A DNA stretch of 64,000 bases, taken from NCBI GenBank assembly GCA_002390525.1, contig DGPR01000002.1, forward strand, positions 86,744 through 150,743. Reading direction: 5' to 3'. How positions within the stretch are numbered: position 1 is the stretch's first letter; every line of letters begins with the position of its first letter. The DNA is from Cellvibrionales bacterium UBA4435. Lineage in GTDB: Bacteria > Pseudomonadota > Gammaproteobacteria > Pseudomonadales > Porticoccaceae. A program made the position numbers and the translations under genes. Shown here one piece after another: positions 19,223-29,489 of this stretch. The notes beneath the pieces are model-generated. The model was given only the letters and a program-made list of their open reading frames with translations. It was not told where the DNA came from and did no database searches.

Positions 19223-20232
19223 AGGATCATTTAGCATCGCGTTCTATGGTACTTGAACCAAACGATACCAAGGGCTTAGCTTCTCTTTGTGGTAAATTTG
19301 ACGAGCATCTCCACCAAATAGAAAAGAGACTAAACATTAAAATACATAACCGTGGCAACATTTTCTCATTTTATGGTGATAGCAATAAAACACTTAGAGC
19401 AGAAAGAATTCTTACTACTCTTTATAAAGATTTTTTATTTACTGGTAAAGATCTAACCGCAGATCAGATCCATCTAACTATTGGGCATGTAAACCTTGAG
19501 CTCTCTATGATTAAATCAAAAAAAATCGATGATGAGGCGTCAATAATGTCTGAAAAAATAAAAATTCCTTTATCAATAAAGACAAAAACTGGGATCATAA
19601 AAGCTCATGGAGCCAATCAACAAAAATATATTGAAGCAATAAAGACTCATGCTATAAATTTTGGTGAAGGCCCAGCGGGAACAGGTAAAACATATCTTGC
19701 TGTTGCATGTGCTGTGGAATCCTTACTGCAAGACAAAATAGAAAGAATTTTATTAGTGCGACCGGCTGTTGAAGCTGGTGAAAAACTTGGTTTTCTTCCC
19801 GGAGATATTAGTCAAAAAGTTGACCCTTACTTACGCCCACTTTATGATGCGTTGTATGAAATGCTTGGGATAGAGACAGCTGAAAAATTGATAGACCGAA
19901 ATATTATTGAAGTCGCTCCTCTTGCATTCATGCGTGGAAGAACCTTAAAAAATTCATATATTATTTTAGATGAAAGCCAAAATACTACTCGTGAGCAAAT
20001 GAAAATGTTTTTAACAAGAATAGGTTTTAATTCAACAGCAGTTATTACTGGTGATGCCTCGCAAATTGATTTGCCAACCAGGGGTCAATCAGGGCTTCTT
20101 CATGTTTATGATGTACTTAAGGGTGTTGAAGGTATAAGCTTCTCTAGATTTGTATCTCAAGATACAGTCCGACATCCATTGGTAACCAAAATTGTTGATG
20201 CATATGAAACATATGAAAAAGACAATTTATAA
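19219..20232 (+). CDS. ybeZ: PhoH-like ATPase YbeZ
   Basis: 337 residues. Walker A G-P-A-G-T-G-K-T at 151-158 and Walker B-like I-I-L-D-E-S-Q-N, with an N-terminal KH-like nucleic-acid-binding region. It overlaps miaB by 4 bases (ATGA) and lies directly before ybeY, with which YbeZ is known to act in ribosome and RNA maturation. Confidence 0.93.
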   Translation: MKDHLASRSMVLEPNDTKGLASLCGKFDEHLHQIEKRLNIKIHNRGNIFSFYGDSNKTLRAERILTTLYKDFLFTGKDLTADQIHLTIGHVNLELSMIKSKKIDDEASIMSEKIKIPLSIKTKTGIIKAHGANQQKYIEAIKTHAINFGEGPAGTGKTYLAVACAVESLLQDKIERILLVRPAVEAGEKLGFLPGDISQKVDPYLRPLYDALYEMLGIETAEKLIDRNIIEVAPLAFMRGRTLKNSYIILDESQNTTREQMKMFLTRIGFNSTAVITGDASQIDLPTRGQSGLLHVYDVLKGVEGISFSRFVSQDTVRHPLVTKIVDAYETYEKDNL

Positions 20233-20257
20233 AAAATTAGATTGATTTATTTTCATC

Positions 20258-20731
20258 ATGAAAGTTAATGTAGATATAGAAAATGTCTCTAGTTACGAAG
20301 ACATTCCAGATCAAACATGTTTTCACCAATGGGTGTCAGCCTCTTTGTCTAATTATAAAAACTCAGCAGAAGTTGCCATTAGAATAATTAATGAAGATGA
20401 AAGCGCCAAACTGAACTATCGGTTTCGAAAAAAAAATTGTGCGACTAATATATTATCATTTCCGGCAGATCTGCCAAAATCTTTTAATTTCCCCCTACTA
20501 GGTGATCTCGCTGTGTGCGTTCAGGTTGTCATACGCGAAGCAATTGAACAAAATAAAGAAATAAATGCGCACTGGGCCCACATGATAGTTCATGGTAGCT
20601 TACATCTTATTGGATACGATCATGAAGATGATTTAGCTGCAAAAAATATGGAAGCGTTAGAAATCAAGATTCTTGGTGATTTGAATTTTCCATCGCCATA
20701 TATAAAAATTGGAGATATCAATAACTCATGA
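20258..20731 (+). CDS. ybeY: Endoribonuclease YbeY (rRNA maturation factor)
   Basis: 157 residues. The zinc-site signature H-G-S-L-H-L-I-G-Y-D-H gives His112, His116 and His122. The conserved T-N-I-L-S-F-P segment at 63-69 and G-D-L-A are present. YbeY processes the 3' end of 16S rRNA and takes part in ribosome quality control. It lies 25 bases after ybeZ and overlaps ybeX by 4 bases. Confidence 0.95.
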   Translation: MKVNVDIENVSSYEDIPDQTCFHQWVSASLSNYKNSAEVAIRIINEDESAKLNYRFRKKNCATNILSFPADLPKSFNFPLLGDLAVCVQVVIREAIEQNKEINAHWAHMIVHGSLHLIGYDHEDDLAAKNMEALEIKILGDLNFPSPYIKIGDINNS

Positions 20732-21567
20732 CTGATGGTGAAAAGGCCAATTTAAAAAGAAAGGGGTGGTTTGAAAAACTGACTAGTATTTTTTCGCCGA
20801 CCCCTAAATCAAAAGAAGACTTCACAGATCTGCTAGCTTCGGCACAAGCAAATGACATCATCGATAGTGATGCACTAGAAATGATCGAAGGTGCACTGAA
20901 CGTCTGTGACAAACAAGTTAGAGAGATTATGATTCCGCGCTCACAAATGGCTATCATACCCCAACATCATAATTTAGGTGATATTCTGGAGTTTGTTGTC
21001 GAAAATAGGCACTCTCGATACCCTGTACTTGACGAGAATGCCGACAATATAACAGGAATCCTTTTGGCAAAAGAACTTTTACCGCTCATTCTCGAGGGTC
21101 AGGAAACCTTCGATATCGAAACTGTAATACGACCAGCTGCTATTGTTCCCGAAAGCAAACGGCTCAATATCCTTTTAAAAGAATTCCGAGAACAGAGATA
21201 CCATATGGCAATCGTAGTAGATGAATATGGAGGTATAGCCGGCCTCATAACTATTGAAGATATACTAGAGGAGATTGTTGGAGAAATACAAGATGAAACA
21301 GATGATGCTGAACAAGAAATGATTATCGTTTTAAACAATGATGCATACTTTATAAATGCTCTAACAGCTATAGAGGATTTTAATGAGTACTTTTCTGTAA
21401 AAATCAGTGACGAGGAATTTGATACAATTGGTGGGATTATTGTACATGGATTCGGTCGAATGCCTAAAGTTGGTGAATCTATAAATATAGATAATTTCAT
21501 ATTTAAGGTATCTGAGGGAAATAATCGACAAGTTAAATCGTTAGAAATGCAAATCATATCGAAGTAA
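20728..21567 (+). CDS. ybeX: CBS-domain protein YbeX (CorC/HlyC family)
   Basis: 279 residues, no membrane segments. A paired CBS module (I-M-I-P-R-S-Q-M ... S-R-Y-P-V and A-I-V-V-D-E-Y-G-G-I-A-G-L-I-T-I-E-D) is followed by the CorC_HlyC C-terminal domain (D-E-E-F-D-T-I-G-G-I-I). Called CorC for a role in magnesium/cobalt efflux; its place between ybeY and lnt points to ribosome-linked or envelope homeostasis. Overlaps ybeY by ATGA. Confidence 0.93.
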   Translation: MTDGEKANLKRKGWFEKLTSIFSPTPKSKEDFTDLLASAQANDIIDSDALEMIEGALNVCDKQVREIMIPRSQMAIIPQHHNLGDILEFVVENRHSRYPVLDENADNITGILLAKELLPLILEGQETFDIETVIRPAAIVPESKRLNILLKEFREQRYHMAIVVDEYGGIAGLITIEDILEEIVGEIQDETDDAEQEMIIVLNNDAYFINALTAIEDFNEYFSVKISDEEFDTIGGIIVHGFGRMPKVGESINIDNFIFKVSEGNNRQVKSLEMQIISK

Positions 21568-21650
21568 ATTTTTTTTAATAAGCGTGTTGCTTTACAAGGT
21601 GTATATTGATCTTGTGATTAAATTTTTATTTTTTAGGAAATTTAATACCT

Positions 21651-23261
21651 GTGAGCTATTTTTTAACAAAATATGATATAAAAAATACCCTCTTATTGAT
21701 TCTGTTTGGTTCGATTTTACCTTTTTCTATGGCCCCTTTTGATTTTTGGTTTTTAGGGATCATCTCTGTAGGTGGATTCTCAGTTCTAACTCTAAGATAT
21801 ACACAAAGAAAGTTGTCATTTAGATTAGTTTTCTTCAGAAGTCTGAGCTATGCAATCGGTCTATACTCGGTTGGAGCATCTTGGATTTTTGTTAGCATTC
21901 ATCGCTATGGCCAAGCAAGCTTAGAACTCTCTGCTTTATTGATAACGATATTTATTATCTTTTTATCGATCTTGTTCGCACTACCATTTGCTATATTTTC
22001 AAAGTTCAACTACATAAAATCTAAATCTATTGATGATTTGAGGCCCTCTCATAATGCAGTGTTTACTTTTTTCTTGGTATTCCCTAGTTTATGGGTTCTG
22101 GGTGAATGGTTTCGTGGGTGGGTATTTTCTGGTTTCCCATGGCTCTACCTCGGTTATGCCCACACTGACACATGGTTATCAGGTTGGGCTCCAGTTACCG
22201 GTGTGCTTGGGATAAGTTGGATAGTGGCTTTTTGTAGCGTGTTACTAGGTTTTTTATTTCAACTGAAAACTAAAGCTAAAAGCTCACAAAACCAATTTAT
22301 TTTTATATCCATAGTGTGCGCATTATCGCTAGTGATATTTTTTTGGGTGGGCGGCCTGCATTTAAAGAAAATTGAATGGACAAAACCATTAAATAAGTCT
22401 GTATCAATAGGTTTAATACAGCCAGCCATACCTCTTTGGTATTCATGGGATCGAGAAAAACTAAATAGTATCCTCTCTCAATATCAAAAAGATACCAGAA
22501 GTATAATTAACAATGATTTAGTAGTTTGGCCAGAGGCAGCAATTCCAGCATTTCAACATGAGGTATCTAGCTATCTTGATTCTATTAAAAAAGACGCGAT
22601 AGCTGCTAACACTGCAATAATTGTTGGTGTTCCAACTATATTAGAAAGCCACCCCCAGTCAAATAAAAAAAATAATCCTCGTTATTTCAATTCAGCATTA
22701 GCTTTAGGACAAGGATCAGGTATTTACCATAAGCAACATTTAGTTCCTTTTGGTGAATATGTTCCTTTTGAAAAATGGTTAAGGGGAACTATTAAATTTT
22801 TTGATTTACCTATGTCTGCGTTTAGCTCTGGCCCTAAAGATCAAAGAAATATTATTATAAAAAATAATATAAATATTGGGACATCAATTTGCTATGAAGT
22901 AGCTTATTCAGAACTGGTAAGAAGTTCTGCAATAAACTCCAACATACTTTTAACTATGAGTAACGATAGCTGGTTTGGAAAAACTATTGGTCCTAAGCAG
23001 CATTTCCAAATTGCTCGCATGCGAGCAATAGAAAACAGAAAGGCCCTAATTCGAGCAACTAATGATGGTATTAGTGCGCTAATAGAAGCTGATGGAAAAG
23101 TATCAATTACTATACCATCATTTAATCGAGGAATTTTAGAGGGCACTCTTTTTCCAAGGAGCGGCTCAACCCCCTTTACAAGAAATGGATCTTATCCAGT
23201 AATTATCTTATCCTTTTTATTAGTATTTTTAGGGTGCAGAATAAAAAAATTATCGCCTTAG
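21651..23261 (+). CDS. lnt: Apolipoprotein N-acyltransferase
   Basis: 536 residues. Several hydrophobic helices in the first 230 residues are followed by a periplasmic nitrilase domain with the Glu-Lys-Cys triad: V-V-W-P-E-A-A, the Lys in H-K-Q-H-L-V-P-F-G-E-Y-V-P, and G-T-S-I-C-Y-E. Adds the third acyl chain to inner-membrane lipoproteins before Lol export, so it serves the LolB and LptE lipoproteins encoded in this window. GTG start with AGGA about 12 bases upstream, a loose spacing. Confidence 0.95.
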   Translation: MSYFLTKYDIKNTLLLILFGSILPFSMAPFDFWFLGIISVGGFSVLTLRYTQRKLSFRLVFFRSLSYAIGLYSVGASWIFVSIHRYGQASLELSALLITIFIIFLSILFALPFAIFSKFNYIKSKSIDDLRPSHNAVFTFFLVFPSLWVLGEWFRGWVFSGFPWLYLGYAHTDTWLSGWAPVTGVLGISWIVAFCSVLLGFLFQLKTKAKSSQNQFIFISIVCALSLVIFFWVGGLHLKKIEWTKPLNKSVSIGLIQPAIPLWYSWDREKLNSILSQYQKDTRSIINNDLVVWPEAAIPAFQHEVSSYLDSIKKDAIAANTAIIVGVPTILESHPQSNKKNNPRYFNSALALGQGSGIYHKQHLVPFGEYVPFEKWLRGTIKFFDLPMSAFSSGPKDQRNIIIKNNINIGTSICYEVAYSELVRSSAINSNILLTMSNDSWFGKTIGPKQHFQIARMRAIENRKALIRATNDGISALIEADGKVSITIPSFNRGILEGTLFPRSGSTPFTRNGSYPVIILSFLLVFLGCRIKKLSP

Positions 23262-23407
23262 ATGCTTTTATAGGCAACAATAAAATGAAAGCTATTAATA
23301 GCCGCCCAAAAAATCTATCTGGGTCTGAAGAGGGCTTTAGCTTATAATTGAAAACTTAAGAAAAGATATAAAGAAAACTCCAAAACTCAATATGGTTAAA
23401 AAAACTG

Positions 23408-25933
23408 ATGCAAGAAGAATATTGCCCCAAAGAAATTGAAAGCGACTGTCAAAGAATTTGGTCGGAAACTAGAGCTTTCGAGGTTGAAAAGGAGGTAGGT
23501 AAAGAAAAATATTACTGCCTTGCTATGTTTCCTTACCCCAGCGGCAAACTCCATATGGGTCATGTCCGTAATTATACTATTGCTGACGTAATCTCTCGCT
23601 ACCAAAGAATGATGGGCAAAAATGTTCTACAACCTATGGGTTGGGACTCATTTGGTTTGCCTGCAGAAAATGCTGCTATAAAAAATAATACAGCCCCAGC
23701 AAGATGGACATATAAAAATATTGAGTATATGAAAATTCAGCTTAAAAAACTGGGGTTTAGCTATGATTGGTCACGTGAAATAACGACCTGTGATCCAAAC
23801 TATTATAAATGGGAGCAATGGTTTTTTACGCAACTTTATAAAAAAGGTCTAGTCTACAAAAAAACTGCTACTGTAAACTGGTGCCCTAATGATGAAACTG
23901 TACTAGCAAATGAACAAGTTATTAATGGTTGCTGTTGGCGTTGTGATTCAATAGTGCAAAGAAGGGATATACCTCAATGGTTTATTAAAATTACTTCGTA
24001 TGCAGATGAGCTTCTTGATGGATTAGATAATCTAAAAGATTGGCCTGAGCAAGTTAAGTTGATGCAAAAGAATTGGATCGGGAAAAGTCAGGGTGCCCAA
24101 ATTAAGTTTGAACTAAAAAAAATCGTAGGTGATGTTGATCATTTATCAGTTTATACCACTCGACCAGATACACTTATGGGTGTGACTTACCTTTGCATTG
24201 CTGCAGAGCATCCAGTCACTAAGGCATTATCAAAAAATAATTTGGATTTAGAAAGATTTATTAATGATTGCAAAGATCAGGCAGTCTGTGAATCAGATAT
24301 CGCAAAATCTTTAAAAAAAGGTATTTATTTAGGGATAACGGCACTACATCCAATTTCTGGAGAGGAGTTACCTATATGGGTAGCGAACTACGTCATCTCA
24401 GGTTACGGGACTGGGGCAATAATGGCGGTACCTGCTCATGATGAGCGGGATTTTCAGTTTGCTAATGACCACCAGCTACCAATAAAACAAGTCTTTGATC
24501 GAGTTTCTTCAAGAAAAAAAAATAAAGACTCTGGTTCGCCTGATCATCATACATTAAGTATTTTTGATAAACGTAAATGGAGTAACTGGTATGCTTCCAA
24601 ATCATCAAATGATGTTGTTTCTGTAAACTCTGATGAATTTAGTGGCTTGAGTCCTGATGATGCTTTTAATGCTATTACAAAGAAACTTGAACAACTTGGG
24701 CTTGGAGAGAGAAAAACACAATATAGACTTCGCGATTGGGGAGTCTCACGCCAGAGATACTGGGGTTCACCAATTCCAATGTTTAATTTAGCAAATGGAG
24801 ACGAGATTCCTGTTCCGATGGATCGTCTGCCGGTATTGCTTCCAGAAGATGTCATCATGGATGGGGTAAACTCTCCTATTAAATCAGATTTAAATTGGAA
24901 AAAAACTACACTAAATAATCAAAAAGTTGAGCATGAAACAGATACCTTTGATACATTCATGCAGTCTAGTTGGTATTACGCAAGATACACTTGTCCAGAT
25001 TATGAGCAAGGAATGATCGATAGCGATGCTGCAAACTATTGGTTGCCAGTTGATCAATATGTAGGCGGAATCGAGCATGCTGTATTACACTTACTCTATG
25101 CACGGTTTTTTCATAAACTTATGCGAGACGAGGGATTAGTATCCTGTGATGAACCTTTTGTTAAGCTTCTTTGTCAGGGTATGGTATTAAAAGATGGCAT
25201 TAAAATGTCTAAATCAAAAGGTAATACTGTAGACCCACAAAAGTTAATAGACCAATATGGTGCTGATACAGTAAGACTGTTTACTATGTTTGCGGCACCA
25301 CCTGAACAATCACTAGAATGGAATGATAGTGCAGTTGAGGGGGCATCACGCTTCCTTCGAAAACTCTGGAAAACAGTCAATAAGAACATTTTAGAGACAG
25401 ATGCGAAATCGACTATTCCAAGTGAATTAAATCAAGAGCAACAAAATCTTAGGTATAAAACACACACTACTATCTCTAAGGTAAGTAATGACTTTAGCAA
25501 CCGACAAACATTTAACACTGCCATTGCAGCAATAATGGAATTGCTGAATGATATAGGAAAAATGCCCGAGGGATCATGTGTCGCCAAGTTAGCTGTTGAG
25601 AGAGAAGCACTAGAAATTATTGTATTACTTTTATCGCCTATCGCTCCTCACATATGTGATCGGCTATGGAATATGCTTGGCAACAAAGATATGCTGATCA
25701 ATGAAAAATGGCCGAATGCAGACAAAGCAATTTTAACAAAAAAAATATTAAAGATTATCGTTCAAGTAAATGGAAAATTGCGAGCCCAAATTGAAGTGCC
25801 TCATGACTCAACTAATGAGTTTATAGAGAATATTTCCAAAGAGCATGAAAATGTTAAACGCTTCACTGATGGACTTACTATCCAAAAAATAATATTAGTG
25901 CCGAAAAAGTTAGTTAATATTGTTGCCAGTTAA
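23408..25933 (+). CDS. leuS: Leucyl-tRNA synthetase
   Basis: 841 residues, slightly shorter than the usual 860. Class I motifs: P-Y-P-S-G-K-L-H-M-G-H at 42-52 and K-M-S-K-S near residue 600. The CP1 editing domain is present (T-T-R-P-D-T, then V-P-A-H-D-E-R-D). The C-terminal anticodon and tRNA-binding domains are complete. No good ribosome-binding site precedes the ATG, but the product start agrees with the family. 146 bases after lnt, with no clear terminator. Confidence 0.97.
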   Translation: MQEEYCPKEIESDCQRIWSETRAFEVEKEVGKEKYYCLAMFPYPSGKLHMGHVRNYTIADVISRYQRMMGKNVLQPMGWDSFGLPAENAAIKNNTAPARWTYKNIEYMKIQLKKLGFSYDWSREITTCDPNYYKWEQWFFTQLYKKGLVYKKTATVNWCPNDETVLANEQVINGCCWRCDSIVQRRDIPQWFIKITSYADELLDGLDNLKDWPEQVKLMQKNWIGKSQGAQIKFELKKIVGDVDHLSVYTTRPDTLMGVTYLCIAAEHPVTKALSKNNLDLERFINDCKDQAVCESDIAKSLKKGIYLGITALHPISGEELPIWVANYVISGYGTGAIMAVPAHDERDFQFANDHQLPIKQVFDRVSSRKKNKDSGSPDHHTLSIFDKRKWSNWYASKSSNDVVSVNSDEFSGLSPDDAFNAITKKLEQLGLGERKTQYRLRDWGVSRQRYWGSPIPMFNLANGDEIPVPMDRLPVLLPEDVIMDGVNSPIKSDLNWKKTTLNNQKVEHETDTFDTFMQSSWYYARYTCPDYEQGMIDSDAANYWLPVDQYVGGIEHAVLHLLYARFFHKLMRDEGLVSCDEPFVKLLCQGMVLKDGIKMSKSKGNTVDPQKLIDQYGADTVRLFTMFAAPPEQSLEWNDSAVEGASRFLRKLWKTVNKNILETDAKSTIPSELNQEQQNLRYKTHTTISKVSNDFSNRQTFNTAIAAIMELLNDIGKMPEGSCVAKLAVEREALEIIVLLLSPIAPHICDRLWNMLGNKDMLINEKWPNADKAILTKKILKIIVQVNGKLRAQIEVPHDSTNEFIENISKEHENVKRFTDGLTIQKIILVPKKLVNIVAS

Positions 25934-25989
25934 ATGTAACGCGCCAAAAAAAATAAATTGTATAGGTCAAGTCAGAAGGAAAAATCACG

Positions 25990-26520
25990 ATGAAAAAATT
26001 AATCTCTGTTGCTGTTTTAAGCATCCTAGTATGTAGTTTTTTAGTTGGTTGTGGCTGGCATCTTAGAAGTGCTGGAACTGCTCAGATACTTGGCAATATT
26101 GAACAGGTCTTTGTTAGTGGGGATGAGAGCAGTTTACTGTATCGTTCGATCATTAAGTCACTTAGGTTGAGTAATGTAGGTATTGCAGAGACTTCAGCAA
26201 CAGCTGGGATTATTATCACACTGATAAACGAGAGATCTGAAAGTCGAACAGCAACAGTGAGCTCATCGGCAAGAGTATCTGAATTACAAATTATCGAGTT
26301 AGTAGATATTATAATTTCTACTAGTGATGGAAAGGTGCTATTGCCCAAAACAACACTGAGGATAGAGAAGTTCTTTATCTATAATGAAGATAACGTTTCA
26401 ACAAATAATGAAGAAAATGAAATGCTTAAGCGTGAAATGATAAAAAAATTAGCGAAAAATATTATCCGTCGCCTTAATGCTACTATTAAAATGATGGATC
26501 AAAATGAACCTGAAGGCTGA
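25990..26520 (+). CDS. lptE: LPS-assembly lipoprotein LptE
   Basis: 176 residues. Signal peptide with lipobox L-V-G-C (Cys21), followed by G-W-H-L-R, the family's usual start of the mature protein. LptE plugs the LptD barrel, whose gene is 3 kb further on. An AGAAGG-type site precedes the ATG. Downstream of leuS and overlapping holA by 17 bases, the conserved leuS-lptE-holA order. Confidence 0.93.
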   Translation: MKKLISVAVLSILVCSFLVGCGWHLRSAGTAQILGNIEQVFVSGDESSLLYRSIIKSLRLSNVGIAETSATAGIIITLINERSESRTATVSSSARVSELQIIELVDIIISTSDGKVLLPKTTLRIEKFFIYNEDNVSTNNEENEMLKREMIKKLAKNIIRRLNATIKMMDQNEPEG

Positions 26521-27550
26521 ACAGCTCAATGAACATTTGAGCTCGCAAGGGCTGTCTGAAACATACATTATCAGTGGGGACGAGCCAGTCTTAGTTCAAG
26601 ATTGTGCAGACACTATTAGAAGGCAGGCTGCTGCAAATGGTTATAGTGAAAGAAAAGTGTTTCATGTAGATAGTAAGTTTGATTGGAATACTATTCTTTT
26701 TGAAGTTGATAATATGTCGCTATTTTCAGAAAAAAAGTTTATGGAAATTCGTATAATTTCTGGAAAACCAGGAGAGAAGGGATCAAAAGTAATTCAAGAA
26801 TATCTTCAAAAAATACCTAAAAAGACTTTAACATTGTTTATTTCCCCAAAATTGGATCGCTCAACTAATAAAAGCAAATGGTTTACTGCGATCACAAAAG
26901 CAGGTATTTCTGTACAAACATGGCCCATTGCATCTATCCAGTTACCACACTGGCTGAATAATCAGCTTGGTAGGTATGGTATTGAAGTAAGTGATGCAGC
27001 TTTAAAGGTGTTGGCTGATAAAGTTGAAGGAAATCTTCTCTCTGCCACCCAAGAGATTGAAAAACTCAAGCTCTTGGGGCCAAAGGGAGAGATATCAGCT
27101 GAGGCTATGTCATCTTTAATTATAGATAATGCGAAATTCAACGTATTTATCTTATTAGATGAAATGATGGAGGGAAATGCAAAAAAAGCTTGTCGCATTC
27201 TTCGGAGGCTTCGTGATGAAGGTACCGATATAACTATTATTCTATGGGCTATTACTAGGGATATAAGGATATTAATAAAAACGATGGAAGCAATTTCTGC
27301 AAATAAAAATGTTGACTCACTATTACAAAAATTAGGTGTATGGGATAAACGAAAGTCTCTTATAAAAAAAACTATTAGCAGAATTTCAATGAGACAATTA
27401 GAACAAATGCTTAAACTTTCAGGGGGAATAGATCGAGCAATAAAAGGATTAAGACAAGGGGCGCCATGGGATGAACTTACAACACTAGTGTTAGCCTTAT
27501 GTGGTGTCAGGTCAGTAAATGCCAAAAATCTTAGAATATCTCTTCAGTGA
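26504..27550 (+). CDS. holA: DNA polymerase III subunit delta
   Basis: 348 residues. Clamp-loader delta subunit that opens the beta sliding clamp. The N-terminal domain begins with L-N-E-H-L-S-S-Q-G-L-S-E-T-Y-I-I-S-G-D-E-P, followed by E-K-K-F-M-E-I-R; AAA-like domain without a Walker A, as expected for delta. Starts inside lptE. Confidence 0.94.
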   Translation: MNLKAEQLNEHLSSQGLSETYIISGDEPVLVQDCADTIRRQAAANGYSERKVFHVDSKFDWNTILFEVDNMSLFSEKKFMEIRIISGKPGEKGSKVIQEYLQKIPKKTLTLFISPKLDRSTNKSKWFTAITKAGISVQTWPIASIQLPHWLNNQLGRYGIEVSDAALKVLADKVEGNLLSATQEIEKLKLLGPKGEISAEAMSSLIIDNAKFNVFILLDEMMEGNAKKACRILRRLRDEGTDITIILWAITRDIRILIKTMEAISANKNVDSLLQKLGVWDKRKSLIKKTISRISMRQLEQMLKLSGGIDRAIKGLRQGAPWDELTTLVLALCGVRSVNAKNLRISLQ

Positions 27551-27613
27551 ATTTAAGTTCCGTCTTATGGGTGCAGTTGCATTGGAATTCATTCTAAGTA
27601 AATTTGGTCTTCT

Positions 27614-28300
27614 CTATTCTTTAGTTAAAAATTTATTTAATGCATCAAGGCGTTCTGGTGTACCAATGTCCCACCAGCTTTCAAGCCAAATCGAACCTGT
27701 TACTCCATGATGAGCAATTTCCTCAGCTAAAATATCTCGTAATGGAAACTTCTTTATAGATTCGTTGTGAGAACAAAAAATCTTGGGATCCAATATAGAA
27801 ATTCCACTAAAAGTATAAGTGTCCCTTTGAGGCACTCGAAGACCAACTATATTTTGAGTATCTATAGTAAAATCTCCTTTAAAATTATGGTTAGGGTTAG
27901 GAATCAACACTAAGTGAGCACGAATTTTAGGATGTAATTTCTTATTTAAGAGCATATCTAATGGAAAATTAGACCATATATCACTATTAATTAGTAAAAA
28001 GGGTTCACTACCTAGTAACGGTAGAGCTTTCCTAATACCTCCGCCTGTATCTAATAATTCTGACTCCCTCGACCACTTTATATTCACCCCAAAAAATTTT
28101 CCATCGCCGAAATATGACTCAATTTGGTCACCTAACCAGCATGTATTTATCACTATTTCATTTATTCCGATTGAAGCTAGATTTTCAATATGATGCTGAA
28201 GCAAAGGTTTTTCTGCAACCTTAATAAGTGGTTTTGGAATGGTTGCCGTAATGGGGTCCAATCTTTTTCCACGACCAGCTGCCAAAATCATTGCTTTCAT
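27614..28300 (-). CDS. murU: N-acetylmuramate-1-phosphate uridylyltransferase
   Basis: 228 residues. Nucleotidyltransferase with the signature L-A-A-G-R-G-K-R-L-D-P (6-16), then P-K-P-L (23-26) and the metal-binding L-I-N-S-D. Its pairing with the kinase AmgK identifies it as MurU of the cell-wall recycling route that makes UDP-MurNAc from MurNAc-1-phosphate, bypassing de novo MurA and fosfomycin. It overlaps amgK by 4 bases. Convergent with holA across 63 bases. Confidence 0.92.
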   Translation of the reverse strand: MKAMILAAGRGKRLDPITATIPKPLIKVAEKPLLQHHIENLASIGINEIVINTCWLGDQIESYFGDGKFFGVNIKWSRESELLDTGGGIRKALPLLGSEPFLLINSDIWSNFPLDMLLNKKLHPKIRAHLVLIPNPNHNFKGDFTIDTQNIVGLRVPQRDTYTFSGISILDPKIFCSHNESIKKFPLRDILAEEIAHHGVTGSIWLESWWDIGTPERLDALNKFLTKE

Positions 28301-29364
28301 GACTTAAACCCTTCGTTACTTTTTAACTCAGAATCGCCGGCTTCTTCCCACGGCTCGTACCAAGATTGACTAAAAACCTTTGGAAGAATCTTGCATTCAA
28401 ACCACGCTAAAAAGTTAGATAATTTTGGATATGGTGTTAGTTCCTCAATTATGTAGCGAATAACGAGTGGCAGATCCTTTAAATAACTATGCTTGCTGTC
28501 TCGCAAATGCAATCTTGAAAAAATACCAAGCACCTTAATATGTCGTTGAAGACCCATTAAATCCAACCAAGAAATAATTTCTTTATCAGAAGCTCTAGAT
28601 GCGATGCCTAGTTTTTCGGCCCTTCGATAATAATCTAGAGATTTTTGTATTACCCAGTTTTTTGGCAACCTGATGTAGCAATCCCTATAAAGAGAAACTA
28701 TATCGTAAGTCAGAGGTCCTATTACCGCATCCTGGTAATCAATCACACCAATAGAACTACCTGATAATCTCATTAGATTTCTTGAATGAAAGTCCCGATG
28801 AACAACTACTTGGGTTTGTTTCAATGCACTTTCTATGATGACTGAAAAAGCTTCATCAAGGAGCTTATTGTCGCTTTCCTCTAGATCAAATTTAATTAAC
28901 CTCCTTAAAAACCATTCCCTAAATAAATCCATTTCAGCTAATAAGAGCTCTCTATTATATGATGGACACATCGATTCGTTTTTAGGGATTTGCTGGATTT
29001 TGATCAGCTCACTTTCTGCGGAAGCATAGAATTTTTTTGCATATTTACCAATAAATGACGATGCCAGTAAATCGTCTCCAAAATCCTCTAATAATAAAAA
29101 TCCTGACGTATAATCAACAGCATGGACTATTGGCGCCCTTACATGATGTTTTCTAAAGCACTGCGATAACCTTACAAAAGAGGTATTATTTTCATTGGAT
29201 GGCGGAGATAGAACAGCTATTAAGGTAGGTTTAGAGTTAATTCTAAAATATAGTCTAAAACCTGCATCACTATTTATCTGGGTAAGCAACATCGGCTCAT
29301 CAAGCCTAGCGCAAGTAAACAAATGTTGCTGAATCCAATTTTCAAAAAGAACTAAATCTGTCAT
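28297..29364 (-). CDS. amgK: N-acetylmuramate/N-acetylglucosamine kinase
   Basis: 355 residues, aminoglycoside-phosphotransferase fold: the Brenner motif H-R-D-F-H-S-R-N (189-196) and the metal-binding I-D-Y-Q-D-A with Asp209. It supplies sugar-1-phosphate to MurU. The amgK-murU pair divergent from lptD-surA is the Pseudomonas arrangement. Its upstream neighbour lptD reads away from it. Confidence 0.92.
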   Translation of the reverse strand: MTDLVLFENWIQQHLFTCARLDEPMLLTQINSDAGFRLYFRINSKPTLIAVLSPPSNENNTSFVRLSQCFRKHHVRAPIVHAVDYTSGFLLLEDFGDDLLASSFIGKYAKKFYASAESELIKIQQIPKNESMCPSYNRELLLAEMDLFREWFLRRLIKFDLEESDNKLLDEAFSVIIESALKQTQVVVHRDFHSRNLMRLSGSSIGVIDYQDAVIGPLTYDIVSLYRDCYIRLPKNWVIQKSLDYYRRAEKLGIASRASDKEIISWLDLMGLQRHIKVLGIFSRLHLRDSKHSYLKDLPLVIRYIIEELTPYPKLSNFLAWFECKILPKVFSQSWYEPWEEAGDSELKSNEGFKS

Positions 29365-29489
29365 ATTTGTAATTCAATAAAAAAAAGACTATAGATTCTA
29401 CCTCAAACCCTCGCATGATGCTCCAGAATGAGTAAAATGTAACATTGATTAGATTACTAAAAGTTTATTCACACAAAAAACGGGCAAGC